This document shows, piece by piece, positions 1 to 9,600 of a DNA stretch of 64,000 nt (its first letter is position 1; the number at the start of each line of letters is the position of its first letter). The translations under genes were made by a program, and so were the position numbers. The stretch is taken from assembly GCF_039545035.1 (NCBI RefSeq), contig NZ_BAABRO010000001.1, positions 682,001 to 746,000 of the forward strand, in the 5' to 3' direction. The DNA comes from Novipirellula caenicola. Its GTDB lineage: Bacteria; Planctomycetota; Planctomycetia; Pirellulales; Pirellulaceae. A model generated the notes under the pieces. The model saw only the letters and a list, made by a program, of their open reading frames with translations, was not told the DNA's origin and searched no databases.

Positions 1-195
1 GCGTCGGAACGTCGCCACGGCCGCCGCACTGGACAACAGAATGGCGACCCGGTTGGTTCCATTAGCCAATTTCGGATCCAGTCCGAACAACATCAGCGCA
101 GGCAGCGTCAAGAACGAACCGCCACCGGCGATCGTGTTGATGATGCCTGCCAAAAAGCCTGCAACCATCAGTAGCAGGTACCAGAGCCATTCCAT
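1..195 (-). CDS. TauE/SafE (TSUP) family permease, N-terminal part
   Basis: The first 65 codons of a minus-strand gene are present; the rest lies beyond the left edge. The start ATG is at 193-195. The translation opens with a hydrophobic helix (MEWLWYLLLMVAGFLAGI) followed by INTIAGGGSFLTLPAL and a GLDPKLANGTNR segment. This GGG-x-x-LTLP-x-L...G-x-P...A-x-GTNR pattern is characteristic of the first repeat of TauE/SafE (DUF81) inner-membrane permeases, which export or import sulfur compounds or other small anions. Only about a quarter of the usual 250 residues is visible, so the substrate cannot be guessed. The upstream region is the tandem repeat array at 228-955, so any promoter must lie at its edge or inside it. 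Confidence 0.75.
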   Translation of the reverse strand, partial: MEWLWYLLLMVAGFLAGIINTIAGGGSFLTLPALMLFGLDPKLANGTNRVAILLSSAAAVATFRR

Positions 196-227
196 TTAGA
201 GTCCATCATGATGTGTTGGGTATATGT

Positions 228-955
228 CATCACGCCAAAACTTCGCTCCGCCGAGCATTGTCGCACGGCTTTCCAAGCCGTCAGCGTGAATCGCGTATGA
301 TCGTCAATTCATTGTCACCGTCACGCCAAAACATCACTCCGCCACGTTACCGCCGCCATTGTCGCACGGCTTTCCAAGCCGTCAGCGTGCATCGCGTGTG
401 ATCGCCAATTCATTGTCACCGTTACGCCAAAACATCACTCCGCCACGTTTCCGCCGCCATTGTCGCACGGCTTTCCAAGCCGTTAGCGTGAATCGCGTGT
501 GATCGTCAATTCATTGTCATCGTCACGCCGAAACTTCACTCCGCCACGTTTCCGACGACCAGTGTCGCACGGCTTTCCAAGCCGTTAGCGTGCAGCGCGT
601 GTGATCGTCAATTCATTGTCACCGTCACGCCGAAACTTCACTCCGCCACGTATCCGCCGACCATTGTCGCACGGCTTTCCAAGCCGTCAGCGTGTATCGC
701 ATGTGAACGTCAATTCATTGTCACCGTCACGCCGAAACGTCGCTCCGCCATGTTTCCGCCACCATTGTCGCACGGCTTTCCAAGCCGTTAGCGTGCAGCG
801 CGTGTGATCGTCAATCCATTGCCACCGTCACGCCGGTACTTCGCTCCGCCACGTTTCCGCCGCCATTGTCGCACGGCTTTCCAAGCCGTTAGCGTGCATC
901 GCGTATGATCGTCAATCCATTGTCACCGTCACGCCAAAACATCATTCCGCCATGC
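228..955. repeat. Tandem array, 7 units of about 101 bp, each with a hairpin
   Basis: The core GTCGCACGGCTTTCCAAGCC starts at about 260, 361, 462, 564, 666, 767 and 868, giving a period of 101-102 bp. Units differ by scattered substitutions. Each unit contains the hairpin ACGGCTT-TCC-AAGCCGT, a stretch with GCGTGTGATCGTCAAT, and CATTGTCACCGTCACGCC. Because the units are near-identical throughout, there are no unique spacers and this is not CRISPR. Short reading frames crossing it are products of the repeat. It fills the gap between the TauE/SafE start and the hemL 3' end. The same hairpin stem occurs singly at 24717-24737. Confidence 0.9.
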
Positions 956-973
956 TCCGGTCGACAAGCGTTC

Positions 974-2266
974 TTAAAACGACGCCAACACTTTCTTTGC
1001 CGCGTCGATCGTTTGATCGATCATCGCTTCCGTGTGCACGCGACTAAAAAACAGTGACTCGAATTGGCTACACGGCATATAGATGCCTTCGCCAATCATG
1101 CCCCAGAAATACCGTGCGTAGGCGTCGCGATCGCTGCGATCGGCGTCGTCCCAGTTCCGCACCGGATCGGGATTAAAGAACAACGTCACCATGCTACCAA
1201 CATGTTGCACTTGATGAGGCACACCGGCTGCGGTTGCCGCCGCGGTGAGTCCTTCGGCGAGCCGGTCGCCCATTTTGTCTAGTGACTCGTACGGCGACTC
1301 TTCTTTCAAAATTCGCAGCGTCGTACTGCCCGCGGCCACCGCAACGGGATTCCCGCTCAGCGTGCCTGCTTGGAAAACCTTGCCCGCCGGCAGCACTTGA
1401 TCCATGATATCCGCGCGACCTCCGTAGGCGGCCAACGGCATGCCACCGCCGACGATCTTGCCCAACGTGGTCATGTCTGGAGTGATCCCAAATCGCTGTT
1501 GAGCGCCGCCGTAAGCCAATCGGAACCCCGTCATGACTTCGTCAAAGATCAGGATCGTGCCCGCTTTTTCGGTGATTGAGCGGAGTGAGTTCAAAAATTC
1601 AGCCGAGGGGATTACCAATCCCATGTTGCCCACGACCGGTTCGAGGATCACCGCGGCGATCTTTGATCCGTGTTGATTGAATGCCTGTTCCAAGGCAGCG
1701 ACATCGTTGTAAGGCAGCACGATCGTGTCGCTGCCGGCTCCCACGGTAACGCCGGGCGAATCGGGAACGCCCAGCGTCGCTGCGGCACTGCCGGCGGCCA
1801 CCAACAAACTATCGACGTGACCGTGATAGTTGCCCGCGAACTTGATCACTTTGTCGCGGCCCGTCGCACCGCGAGCCACGCGAATGGCGCTCATCGTCGC
1901 TTCGGTTCCGCTGTTGACCAAACGAACTCGCTCGATCGACGGCACCGCATCGATGATCTGTTCGGCCAGTTCGGATTCTGCTTCGGTCGGCGCTCCAAAA
2001 CTGCTTCCACGCCCCACCGCGCGGACCACCGCTTCGACCACTTCGGGACATGCATGCCCCAAAATCATCGGCCCCCACGAACCGATGTAATCAAGAAACC
2101 GACGTCCATCGATGTCAAAGATGTACGCTCCCTCGGCACGATCGATGAACAACGGCGAACCGCCCACGGCGCCAAATGCACGCGCCGGGCTGTTGACCCC
2201 ACCGGGAATCAACGCACGAGCACGATCGAAAGCAGCAAGACTTTTGGGACCAATCGAATGATCCAT
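974..2266 (-). CDS. hemL: Glutamate-1-semialdehyde 2,1-aminomutase
   Basis: PLP-dependent enzyme that converts glutamate-1-semialdehyde to 5-aminolevulinate, the second committed step of the C5 route to tetrapyrroles, in the cytoplasm. At 430 aa it has the usual family length. Visible landmarks are the N-terminal ARALIPGGVNSPARAF, the NSGTEA phosphate-binding motif (118-123), FDEVMTGFR with the PLP-contacting Asp (241-249) and TTLGKIVGGGMP with the Schiff-base Lys at about 270. The ATG at 2266 was chosen because the family begins right there; an upstream in-frame extension to 2335 has no family similarity. No other haem genes are adjacent. The identification is secure. Confidence 0.95.
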   Translation of the reverse strand: MDHSIGPKSLAAFDRARALIPGGVNSPARAFGAVGGSPLFIDRAEGAYIFDIDGRRFLDYIGSWGPMILGHACPEVVEAVVRAVGRGSSFGAPTEAESELAEQIIDAVPSIERVRLVNSGTEATMSAIRVARGATGRDKVIKFAGNYHGHVDSLLVAAGSAAATLGVPDSPGVTVGAGSDTIVLPYNDVAALEQAFNQHGSKIAAVILEPVVGNMGLVIPSAEFLNSLRSITEKAGTILIFDEVMTGFRLAYGGAQQRFGITPDMTTLGKIVGGGMPLAAYGGRADIMDQVLPAGKVFQAGTLSGNPVAVAAGSTTLRILKEESPYESLDKMGDRLAEGLTAAATAAGVPHQVQHVGSMVTLFFNPDPVRNWDDADRSDRDAYARYFWGMIGEGIYMPCSQFESLFFSRVHTEAMIDQTIDAAKKVLASF

Positions 2267-2399
2267 CGTTTTTGATGTCACGGGAAGCTGATGGGAGAGA
2301 GAGGGGGGATGACGAACGCCATGCTCAAATGGCAACAGTCCCCGTAGATTACCTCAAAATCGCAGTCGGCTTTAGCCCGGGTGATCGTGATCCGCCAGA

Positions 2400-2768
2400 T
2401 TATTTCGGCGGCATGCAGAGTTCGATCCAATGGCCGTCGGGGTCTTGCACAAACGTTTGCAGGGCGCCGTCCGGCCGTATTTTGCGGGATAACCGCGTCG
2501 CATGATGCTTGTCCAAGTGAGCCTCCCACTCGTCCAACGAGTCGACTTCCATGGCAAAATGGCCGCCGCGATGATGAGAATGGACAGGCAGACTACGATC
2601 GCCAATCAGATGCAATTCCTGGCGTTCCCCGATCTTGAACCATGCGCCGGGAAAATCGAATGCGGGACGATCCAATTCAGGCAGATTCATTGTGTCACGG
2701 TAGAACACAACGCTTTTGGCAACATCGGCGACGTGGATGGCGATATGGTTCAGCTCGACAGCTTTCAT
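2400..2768 (-). CDS. VOC (glyoxalase/dioxygenase) superfamily protein
   Basis: Small cytoplasmic protein of 122 aa with the two beta-alpha-beta-beta-beta modules of the vicinal oxygen chelate fold. It starts with MKAVELNHIAIHV, the typical first strand. A full metal-ligand quartet is visible: His8 (NHIAIHV), Glu51 (QELHLIG), His70 (GGHFAMEV) and Glu116 (WIELCMP), so it is probably a working metalloenzyme such as a glyoxalase I-like lyase or an extradiol-type enzyme. The C-terminal VQDPDGHWIEL motif is classical for the family. The substrate cannot be inferred. The ATG at 2768 is preferred over an in-frame extension to 2852 because the fold begins there. Confidence 0.85.
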   Translation of the reverse strand: MKAVELNHIAIHVADVAKSVVFYRDTMNLPELDRPAFDFPGAWFKIGERQELHLIGDRSLPVHSHHRGGHFAMEVDSLDEWEAHLDKHHATRLSRKIRPDGALQTFVQDPDGHWIELCMPPK

Positions 2769-2935
2769 GCGGGCAACTTTGTCTTCGGCTTTGTCAACGG
2801 CGGCAACATCAAGAAACGAGGATCCAAGCCTATCGTAATCCGTGAACGCCACAGGAAGCAGCGCCCGAGGGCGATCAAGGTCCGATCTACTCTACCCTAC
2901 CGTGCGAAAGCGGTAAAACCGTGTCACGCAGTAAA

Positions 2936-4273
2936 TCAGTTCGCGTTGACCGGATAGATCGTTTGATCGGGCGCGATCACGATCAAATACTCGTTTTGGC
3001 CATCGATCATCGTGACCGGGGTCTTCACACCCACCCCCATCGGGTCGCCGTTGATCCCCAGTGAGTGAAGCGAAATCTCGTGTTCGCCAGCGGGCAATTC
3101 CACTCGCAACACCTGGATCTCGCGAGGCAACAGGCCCCAGCATCGCGTATCCGCATGCTCGGCACTGCCCCACGCCGAAGCGACGGCGAACTGGAACAAC
3201 GATCCGGCGGCACCGTTCAAACCAAGCTGGTTTCCCGTCACTGCCACGGTCGTCTCTTTGGTCGCCCGCCGCATCACCGCTCGGGCTATCGTCCAAGGCA
3301 TCTCGGCTTCGACTTGTCGCGTCGCCAACGCCCCGACATCCGTCAACGTCTGGGTCACACCAATCGCGACCCCATTGGCACGCGCTCCGATGGCGACAAC
3401 ATTGGACGGTGGAATCTTGACCTTCGGGACTTTCACCGTCGCAATATTCGGCAGCAAAAATGGGGCGGAATTGCCACCACGATTGTTTTGCACATTCATC
3501 ACCGCCGATGCGATCTGCATTGCCGCGGTGGTCGTCGGAGCATCGACCTGCTCTAGCACCGGCCCGCGACCGACACAGGCGATCACGTACAACACGCCAT
3601 GGCCAGCGGTGCTGTGAGCCCCTCCGCTGGCGCGAGCCACGTCGGCATGAGCCGGTGCAAAATTGGGCTGCACCGCCGTGACAAGTTGGTAAGCGCGAGC
3701 GGCGTCGTCGTAATCATGGTGCGTGGCTTCGCGTAACACACCACGCAGGTAGGGTGCCAGCGCAATCGGTTGATAGGTTTCGGCTGCCGATTCGACGCCT
3801 CGCTCTTCTGCCTCGGCCGCCAATTCCGATTGACGCATTGCCGCCTGCATCGCGTAGCTCTCGGCGTCCTGGCCATCGGTCGCCAATGAACAAACTGCCA
3901 ACATCGCCCGGATCATGACTTGTTCGTAGCCAGCCGGGCGAAAAGGGCGAGCGGTATCATCGGTCACGATCGATGCGGTTTCATGAATCGGTGCTACCTT
4001 GGGCATCGCGTCAAAACGGTCCCGCAACTTGCGTAGCCGAGCTTCCGCGGCGGCCGCATCGCCGCGAGCCAATTCGATCATCGCCAAATCCAGTGCCGCG
4101 GCATCTCCGAAGCGGTGACGCGATTTGGCAAGCTTGGCAAGCGTCTCATGCGATTCGACCAAATCGCCGCGAGCGAACGCGTCGCGTGCGGAATCGATTT
4201 TGCGCAAGCCAGCGGAGCAGCCGCCTACCAGCAACAACAGCAAAATCGCGACGATCGACGGAACTCGGTTCAT
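2936..4273 (-). CDS. Lipoprotein with TPR-like N-terminus, COG3014-like
   Basis: Exported lipoprotein of 445 aa. It starts MNRVPSIVAILLLLLVGGC, a signal peptide with a lipobox ending at Cys19. Residues of roughly 25-220 are helical and Ala-rich with TPR-like spacing (DLVESHETLAKLA, GDAAAAEARLRKL). The C-terminal half is beta-rich and ends in segments like ELPAGEHEISLHSLGING and YLIVIAPDQTIYPVNAN. This architecture and its position downstream of an LpoB-like lipoprotein gene match the COG3014 family, which in proteobacteria sits next to lpoB/ycfL-type genes. Its role is unknown; an accessory role in envelope or peptidoglycan synthesis is inference. A longer frame to 4600 runs through a dispersed repeat and is not real coding sequence. 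Confidence 0.7.
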   Translation of the reverse strand: MNRVPSIVAILLLLLVGGCSAGLRKIDSARDAFARGDLVESHETLAKLAKSRHRFGDAAALDLAMIELARGDAAAAEARLRKLRDRFDAMPKVAPIHETASIVTDDTARPFRPAGYEQVMIRAMLAVCSLATDGQDAESYAMQAAMRQSELAAEAEERGVESAAETYQPIALAPYLRGVLREATHHDYDDAARAYQLVTAVQPNFAPAHADVARASGGAHSTAGHGVLYVIACVGRGPVLEQVDAPTTTAAMQIASAVMNVQNNRGGNSAPFLLPNIATVKVPKVKIPPSNVVAIGARANGVAIGVTQTLTDVGALATRQVEAEMPWTIARAVMRRATKETTVAVTGNQLGLNGAAGSLFQFAVASAWGSAEHADTRCWGLLPREIQVLRVELPAGEHEISLHSLGINGDPMGVGVKTPVTMIDGQNEYLIVIAPDQTIYPVNAN

Positions 4274-4440
4274 GCTTTTCAGATCGTTTTTATCCGGCGG
4301 TGATTTTGGCGACGGCCCCCACCTCGTAAGTATTACGCCGCGGCCATCCAACAAGGCCAGCCGTGACGCTTGAGCGGCCAGCCATCGGCATCGGTCACTC
4401 CTTGGTGCCTTACGGCTAATGCCATCTACTTTGGGTAGCA

Positions 4441-4532
4441 GTGCGGCGCGGAGCCCGTCCGGTTGCGGCGAGTAAAACGTTCGGTTTTGACCGGGCGGCT
4501 CGCGTCGCTCCGCTACGAAAATCACCCGGTTG
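4441..4532. repeat. Dispersed repeat family D, copy 1 (inverted)
   Basis: GC-rich intergenic element in the gap between the two lipoprotein genes. Its reverse complement shares CGCCCGGTCAA, the block around TTTTACTCGC and GCAACCGGACGG with copies at 24571-24672 and 63399-63515. It reads in the opposite orientation to those two. The block is flanked by near-identical ATCTACT words on both sides. Confidence 0.75.
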
Positions 4533-4596
4533 GAGCGACAGTAGATGGTAATGGCCTTGCGGCCCGCGGATCTCGTTTGAACATCAGCTCGCCGAA

Positions 4597-5316
4597 TCAA
4601 CCGTCACCTTGGCCGAGACCAAAGTTCCACCATTTTCCAGCACGTGTCTTCGAATAGCCTTTACGGATCGTCGCCGACTCTTTCAAAAAGTCACCGGTAT
4701 GCAAGTTGACCATTTCAAGTGTCAACAAGTAGTCACGCTGGGTGGTCTTGTTGCGGTCCGTCGTGCCGCTGGTGATGGTGGCGTACAGCAAGTAATCCAC
4801 GGGTGCACCTTGGCGCCCAAGTGCCGCGGCGAATTGGGTTCGGTTCTCGGGCAAAAAAAGCGAATCGGGACGAAGCCGAGTTTCGACTAAGGCCGCATCG
4901 ACCATGCGTCGGCTGATACAGCGGAATGTTTCAGCTGAATTGATTTGCGAATCGATCCGCTCGTACAACTGATCTTTGAAATCGATCATTTCCTCGGCGC
5001 TCTTGTTTTCGATCCCGATAAAGCAAACGGTGGCCGGCCCGGAAGCCAGCGCGGATCCGATTTGCCCATCCATCTGCATCGCGTTGGCCGATTCGAACGA
5101 GACGGTCTGGATCGCTGGCGGGCATCGCCCCAACAACTTGGCAACCGACTCATCCACCAACGGGTTCCAAGTGGCCGCGCCGGCCGCATGACTGCCGACA
5201 AGATCCTTGTCGTTGGCGGCCAGAATGTGTCCATATTGTCGGCCTGCACACCCCACCGCGACGCTGATACAACCGATTGCGAGCAAAGGGAGCGATAGAA
5301 CAGCAAAGTTTCTCAT
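4597..5316 (-). CDS. LpoB-like lipoprotein (penicillin-binding protein activator family)
   Basis: Exported lipoprotein of 239 aa. The N-terminus MRNFAVLSLPLLAIGCISVAVGC contains two possible lipobox cysteines (16 and 23); Cys23 followed by Ala-Gly is the better candidate. The mature part resembles the LpoB fold: TVCFIGIENKSAEEMIDFKDQLYERI, then ETFRCISRRMVDAALVETRL, then DYLLYATITSGTTDR and LTLEMVNLHTGDFLKESATIRKGY. LpoB proteins in enterobacteria reach through the periplasm to activate the bifunctional synthase PBP1b. Whether that applies here is inference. It lies upstream of the COG3014-like gene with a repeat between. The ATG at 5316 has a GGA-type ribosome site; the longer frame to 5730 lacks support. 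Confidence 0.75.
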   Translation of the reverse strand: MRNFAVLSLPLLAIGCISVAVGCAGRQYGHILAANDKDLVGSHAAGAATWNPLVDESVAKLLGRCPPAIQTVSFESANAMQMDGQIGSALASGPATVCFIGIENKSAEEMIDFKDQLYERIDSQINSAETFRCISRRMVDAALVETRLRPDSLFLPENRTQFAAALGRQGAPVDYLLYATITSGTTDRNKTTQRDYLLTLEMVNLHTGDFLKESATIRKGYSKTRAGKWWNFGLGQGDG

Positions 5317-5851
5317 AGGATTTCCATCCGTTAAATCCGCAACGATTGATGATTCCAAGGTGGCATCGGCGATCCCTTGCCCCCGACAATGCGTTTTACT
5401 GGGCACCGACGGGATCCGGCGGAGCTCATCAAAGGTGTGTTTGTGTGAGGTTGGATTGACAATGACGCTGTCCAAACGACGGGAAAAACTTGGGAAATCA
5501 AAATTTCTGCAAGAATTCCTCGCTCGAATGTTGCCAGTCGCCTTGTCGGTTTGATGTGAGGTATCAAAATGTGGTTCACGTCGGCTAGAGCACTGCCCTT
5601 GGCGAGAACTTGGCCAATCGGGTAGTGATTGCCACCTGATCCGATTGAATCGGATGTTCCGGTCGAACTGCGTTGACAAATTGTGCTGGATCGAGAAACT
5701 CACGCAGTTCTTCCTGTCCCCCCAAAGCACCGCAGACTACCCCATGTGAATCATCCCCGTCATTTGTGCAGCTACGCTTGACGGCGATCCATGCCAGAAT
5801 TTGCTATCGAACTGGCTTTCTACAAGAATTTTCTGAGATCTTTCATCACTT

Positions 5852-6370
5852 ATGCCTACCCCTACCGAACAATCCGAATTGGTTCCATCGACCGCGACAT
5901 CGCCCACCGTTCCGCGAACAAATCCGCACGAAGGCGACTATTTAGGCGGCACGTTTTCGGGACAGATGACGCCGCCAACCATGACGGCATGGACGGGGGG
6001 TGCGATTTTGCCTTCGCCAACATCGATCGATGACGACGATTTGCTTGATGATGACGACGACGATGATGGGGACGAGGACTCCGGATTTGGCTCCGATGAC
6101 GACTCCGAAGGAGGCGGCACGGGCGACGACGGATTCAACGATGGACTCGATGAAGACGACGAGGTCGATGAATTCGACGATATCGACGAAGATGATTTCG
6201 ATGACGATTTTGACGACGATTTCGAGGAAGAACTCGAAGACGACTACGAGATCGAGATCGAAGACGAAATCAGTGCCGAATTTGGGCTGAGCAGCGGCGA
6301 CGGCACCGAGGACGACGAACTGGAAGATTTCGACGACTTTGACGACGTCGACGACGACCTGAACGACTAG
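5852..6370 (+). CDS. Extremely acidic Asp/Glu-rich protein
   Basis: Predicted 172-aa protein. Residues 1-58 are Pro/Thr/Ser-rich with no recognisable domain. From about residue 59 to the end it is almost wholly Asp and Glu interspersed with Gly, Phe and Ser (runs such as DDDDLLDDDDDDDGDED and DEDDFDDDFDDDFEEE). No signal peptide or transmembrane segment is seen. I know no specific function. Acidic tails of this kind occur in nucleic-acid mimics, calcium-binding proteins and chaperones. Its reality is supported by an uninterrupted frame with codon-level variation (GAC/GAT mixed). Long antisense frames here come from GAC/GTC complementarity. Just downstream are two hairpins at 6389-6446. Confidence 0.6.
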   Translation: MPTPTEQSELVPSTATSPTVPRTNPHEGDYLGGTFSGQMTPPTMTAWTGGAILPSPTSIDDDDLLDDDDDDDGDEDSGFGSDDDSEGGGTGDDGFNDGLDEDDEVDEFDDIDEDDFDDDFDDDFEEELEDDYEIEIEDEISAEFGLSSGDGTEDDELEDFDDFDDVDDDLND

Positions 6371-6388
6371 ATCCCCCGTTTCGGTAGT

Positions 6389-6446
6389 GGAGCTTGCGAA
6401 AGCTCCCTGTTTTCTACGTGCAAGTGGATCTTTAGCAAGATCCACT
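6389..6446. terminator. Two adjacent hairpins after the acidic gene
   Basis: GGAGCTT-gcga-AAGCTCC (6389-6406) is followed by CTGTTTTC. Then AGTGGATCTT-tagc-AAGATCCACT (6423-6446) forms a perfect 10-bp stem with a 4-nt loop. The first could serve as a terminator for the upstream gene. The pair may equally be a dispersed palindromic repeat, since this genome is rich in them. Confidence 0.5.
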
Positions 6447-6650
6447 GCCCAAAATCAGCGACTCCCAACGCACTCGTTAGCGTCAGCGGCGTTGGGCATG
6501 GCTGTACCGCGAAATCACGCCCGCTCTTCGAACACAGGTCCTGCAAAGGTGTCTTAAAATCGGATATGGTTTCCGATTAGTTGTTGTCTGGCGGAATATT
6601 GAAATTCGCCGACTCCCGAACACCTTTGCCCTAGCGTCTAAAAGCGATTG

Positions 6651-9600
6651 ATGATGCCCGCTTCCGTGAGTCCTTTCCGTGCTCCACCGAGCAGCCCCAA
6701 TTTCCCAAAACTTGAACTCGAAGTTTTGCAGTTTTGGGACGATCACGACATCTACAAAAAATCGTTGGCTCAGCGTGCCGATGCTCCTTCGTTTGTCTTC
6801 TACGAAGGCCCTCCGACCGCGAATGGCTTGCCGCACCCTGGCCACTGTCTGACCCGCTCGATTAAAGACGTTTTCCCCCGCTACAAAACGATGCGAGGCT
6901 ATCGCTGCGAACGCAAAGCGGGCTGGGACACGCATGGTTTGCCGGTTGAAGTCGAGGTGGGCAAGGAACTCGGCATCCACAGCAAGGAAGAGATCGAAGC
7001 GTTCGGTGTCGAACCCTTCATCCAAAAATGCCAACAGAGCGTGTTTCGCTACATGCAGCAGTGGCAAGACCTGACCCGCCGACTCGGATTCTGGGTCGAC
7101 CTGGAAAAGGCCTACGTCACCTACCACCAAAGCTACATCGAAAGTGTTTGGTGGAGTCTAAAGACACTTTTCGAACGCGGGCTGTTGTACCAAGGACACA
7201 AGATCGTGTGGTGGTGGGCCCAAGGCGGCACGGCGCTGTCCTCGGGCGAAGTCGGCCAAGGCTATCGCGAAGTCGCCGACCCCAGCGTGTATGTGCTGTT
7301 CCCGTTGGTCAACAATCCCAAACGTTCGCTTGTCGTATGGACCACGACTCCCTGGACGCTGCCAAGCAACATGTACGCGGCGGTCCACACCGAATTGGAC
7401 TATGCCGTCGTCCGTGACGACGAAACCGGCCAAGAACTGGTGATCGCAGCCGACCTAGTCGAAACGATCGCAGGCAAACTGAAACGCGAACTTCCCGTCC
7501 TGGAAACCGTCTCCGGAAAATCGCTGGTCGGCCAGCGTTACGTTCCTCCGTTTGACAACTATTACAAAACACTCGGCGACGCGACCGGCAACCTGACCAG
7601 CGGCGAATCCGAAGCGTTGATGTGGCGAGTCGTCTCGGCTGACTTTGTGACCACCGAATCGGGTAGCGGTATCGTTCACCAAGCACCAGCGTTCGGCGAA
7701 GTCGACTACGAAGTGCTGACCCAAGAGCAAGCACGTTTTGTCGAAACCGATCGGCCCGAGCTGTTGTGCGCGGTCGGACCGGACGGCAAGTTCACTGACG
7801 ACTTTGCGGAGATGAAAGGCACTTGGGTCAAGGACGCCGACAAACCGATCTCGCGGATGTTACGCGACGCCGGCAAGTTGTTGTTGCTCGAGCAATACCT
7901 TCACGATTATCCGTTCTGTTGGCGAGCGAGCGAAGATCCGCTGATCCAATATCCACGCCGCAGTTGGTTCGTGCGAACAACCAAGTTCCGCGACCTGATG
8001 CTGAAAAACAATTCGCAAATCGGCTGGCAACCTGAACACATCCAAAACGGTCGTTTTGGCAATTTCCTCGAATCCAACGTCGACTGGGCACTGTCGCGTG
8101 AACGTTTCTGGGGCACACCGCTGCCGATCTGGGTTTGCCAAGAAACCGGACAAATGGAAGCGGTCGCCAGCTACGACGAAATCCTGGCCAAACCGGGTGT
8201 CCAAGGAACCGAAGTTTGGGAACAGGCCAAGGCGGCCAACCCCGAATTGGCGGACGATCTGCGAGTCCACAAACCTTACATCGACGCGGTCACCTATGAT
8301 TCGCCGTTCGCCGAGGGTGCTCGGATGCAACGGGTGACCGAGGTCATCGACTGCTGGTACGACAGCGGTGCGATGCCGTTCGCCCAATGGGGCTGGCCTC
8401 ACCAAAACCACGAATCGTTCCAAGATCAATTCCCCGCCGATTTCATCTCCGAAGCACTCGACCAGACTCGTGGTTGGTTCTACAGCCAATTGGCGATCAG
8501 CACGATGTTGTTCGGCGAAGGGGCCTCGATCAGCGAACGAGAAGATGGTGGCGAAACTCAAAAGGTGTCGGACACCCTTTCCGACGATTTGGCCGCTCAA
8601 GCCTACCCGCATCCGTATCGCAACTGCATCGTGCTGGGGTTAATGCTCGGCGAAGACGGCAACAAGATGAGCAAGAGCTTGCGAAACTATCGCGAGCCCA
8701 ACGAGATCTTTGACAAGTACGGTGCCGATGCACTGCGTTGGTTCTTCTTTGCTGGGCAACCGCCGTGGACCGCCATCCGCTACCGCGAACAATCGATCAA
8801 AGATTCGATCCCCGAGTTCCTGCTGCGACTTTGGAACGTCTTTAGTTTCTTCAGCATCTACGCCGGTATCGACGGTTTCGATCCTACCACCGCAACCGAC
8901 GCGGACGATCAACTCACTTCGGCAAGTTTGGCGTCGGCTCCAACGTACCGCGATATCAGCGAGCGAAGTGAAATCGATCGCTGGATCATGTCGGAGCTGA
9001 ATCGCACGAATGAAATCGTGGTCGACCGCATGGACGTGCTGGACAACTACAACGCGTGCCAAGCGATCACGTCGTTCGTCGACGGATTGAGCAATTGGTA
9101 CGTTCGCCGTAGCCGCGACCGATTCTGGGCCAGCGACAAGGACTCGCAAGACAAACACGATGCCTACTGGACGCTGTACGAATCGCTGCTGCAGATCACC
9201 AAGATCGTCGCTCCGTTTGTGCCGTTCCTATCCGAAACGCTTTGGCAAAGCTTGACCGAACCGTTTGGAGATCGCACACGAAAGAGCGTCCACTTGTGCG
9301 ATTACCCGGTCGCCGACAACGATCGCATCGACGCGAAACTTTCGACCAGCATGAAACTGCTGCGTGAAATCGCCTCGCTTGGCCGTGCCGCACGCGCCGA
9401 AGCCAAACTGAAAGTCCGCTTGCCACTTTCGCAAGTCGAAGTGGTGTTGGCGGATGATGCAGAGATCGATTGGCTGAAGTCGCACGACTCGCTCGTTCGC
9501 GAAGAATTGAACGTCAAATCGGTCGACTACACCACCGAAGGCGACCAGTACGTGCAGTACACCGTGGTCCCAAATTTCAAACGACTCGGCCCACGCGTTG

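Noticed and set aside
213-807. Short frames of 62 and 68 codons
   Set aside because: They are translations of the tandem repeat units.
228-955. CRISPR array
   Set aside because: Units are about 101 bp and nearly identical throughout; no short repeats with unique spacers and no cas genes.
1670-2275. 201-codon frame opposite hemL
   Set aside because: Shadow of hemL without domain similarity.
5942-6445. Val/Ile-rich frame opposite the acidic gene
   Set aside because: GAC and GAT codons read as GTC/ATC on the other strand; no start context.
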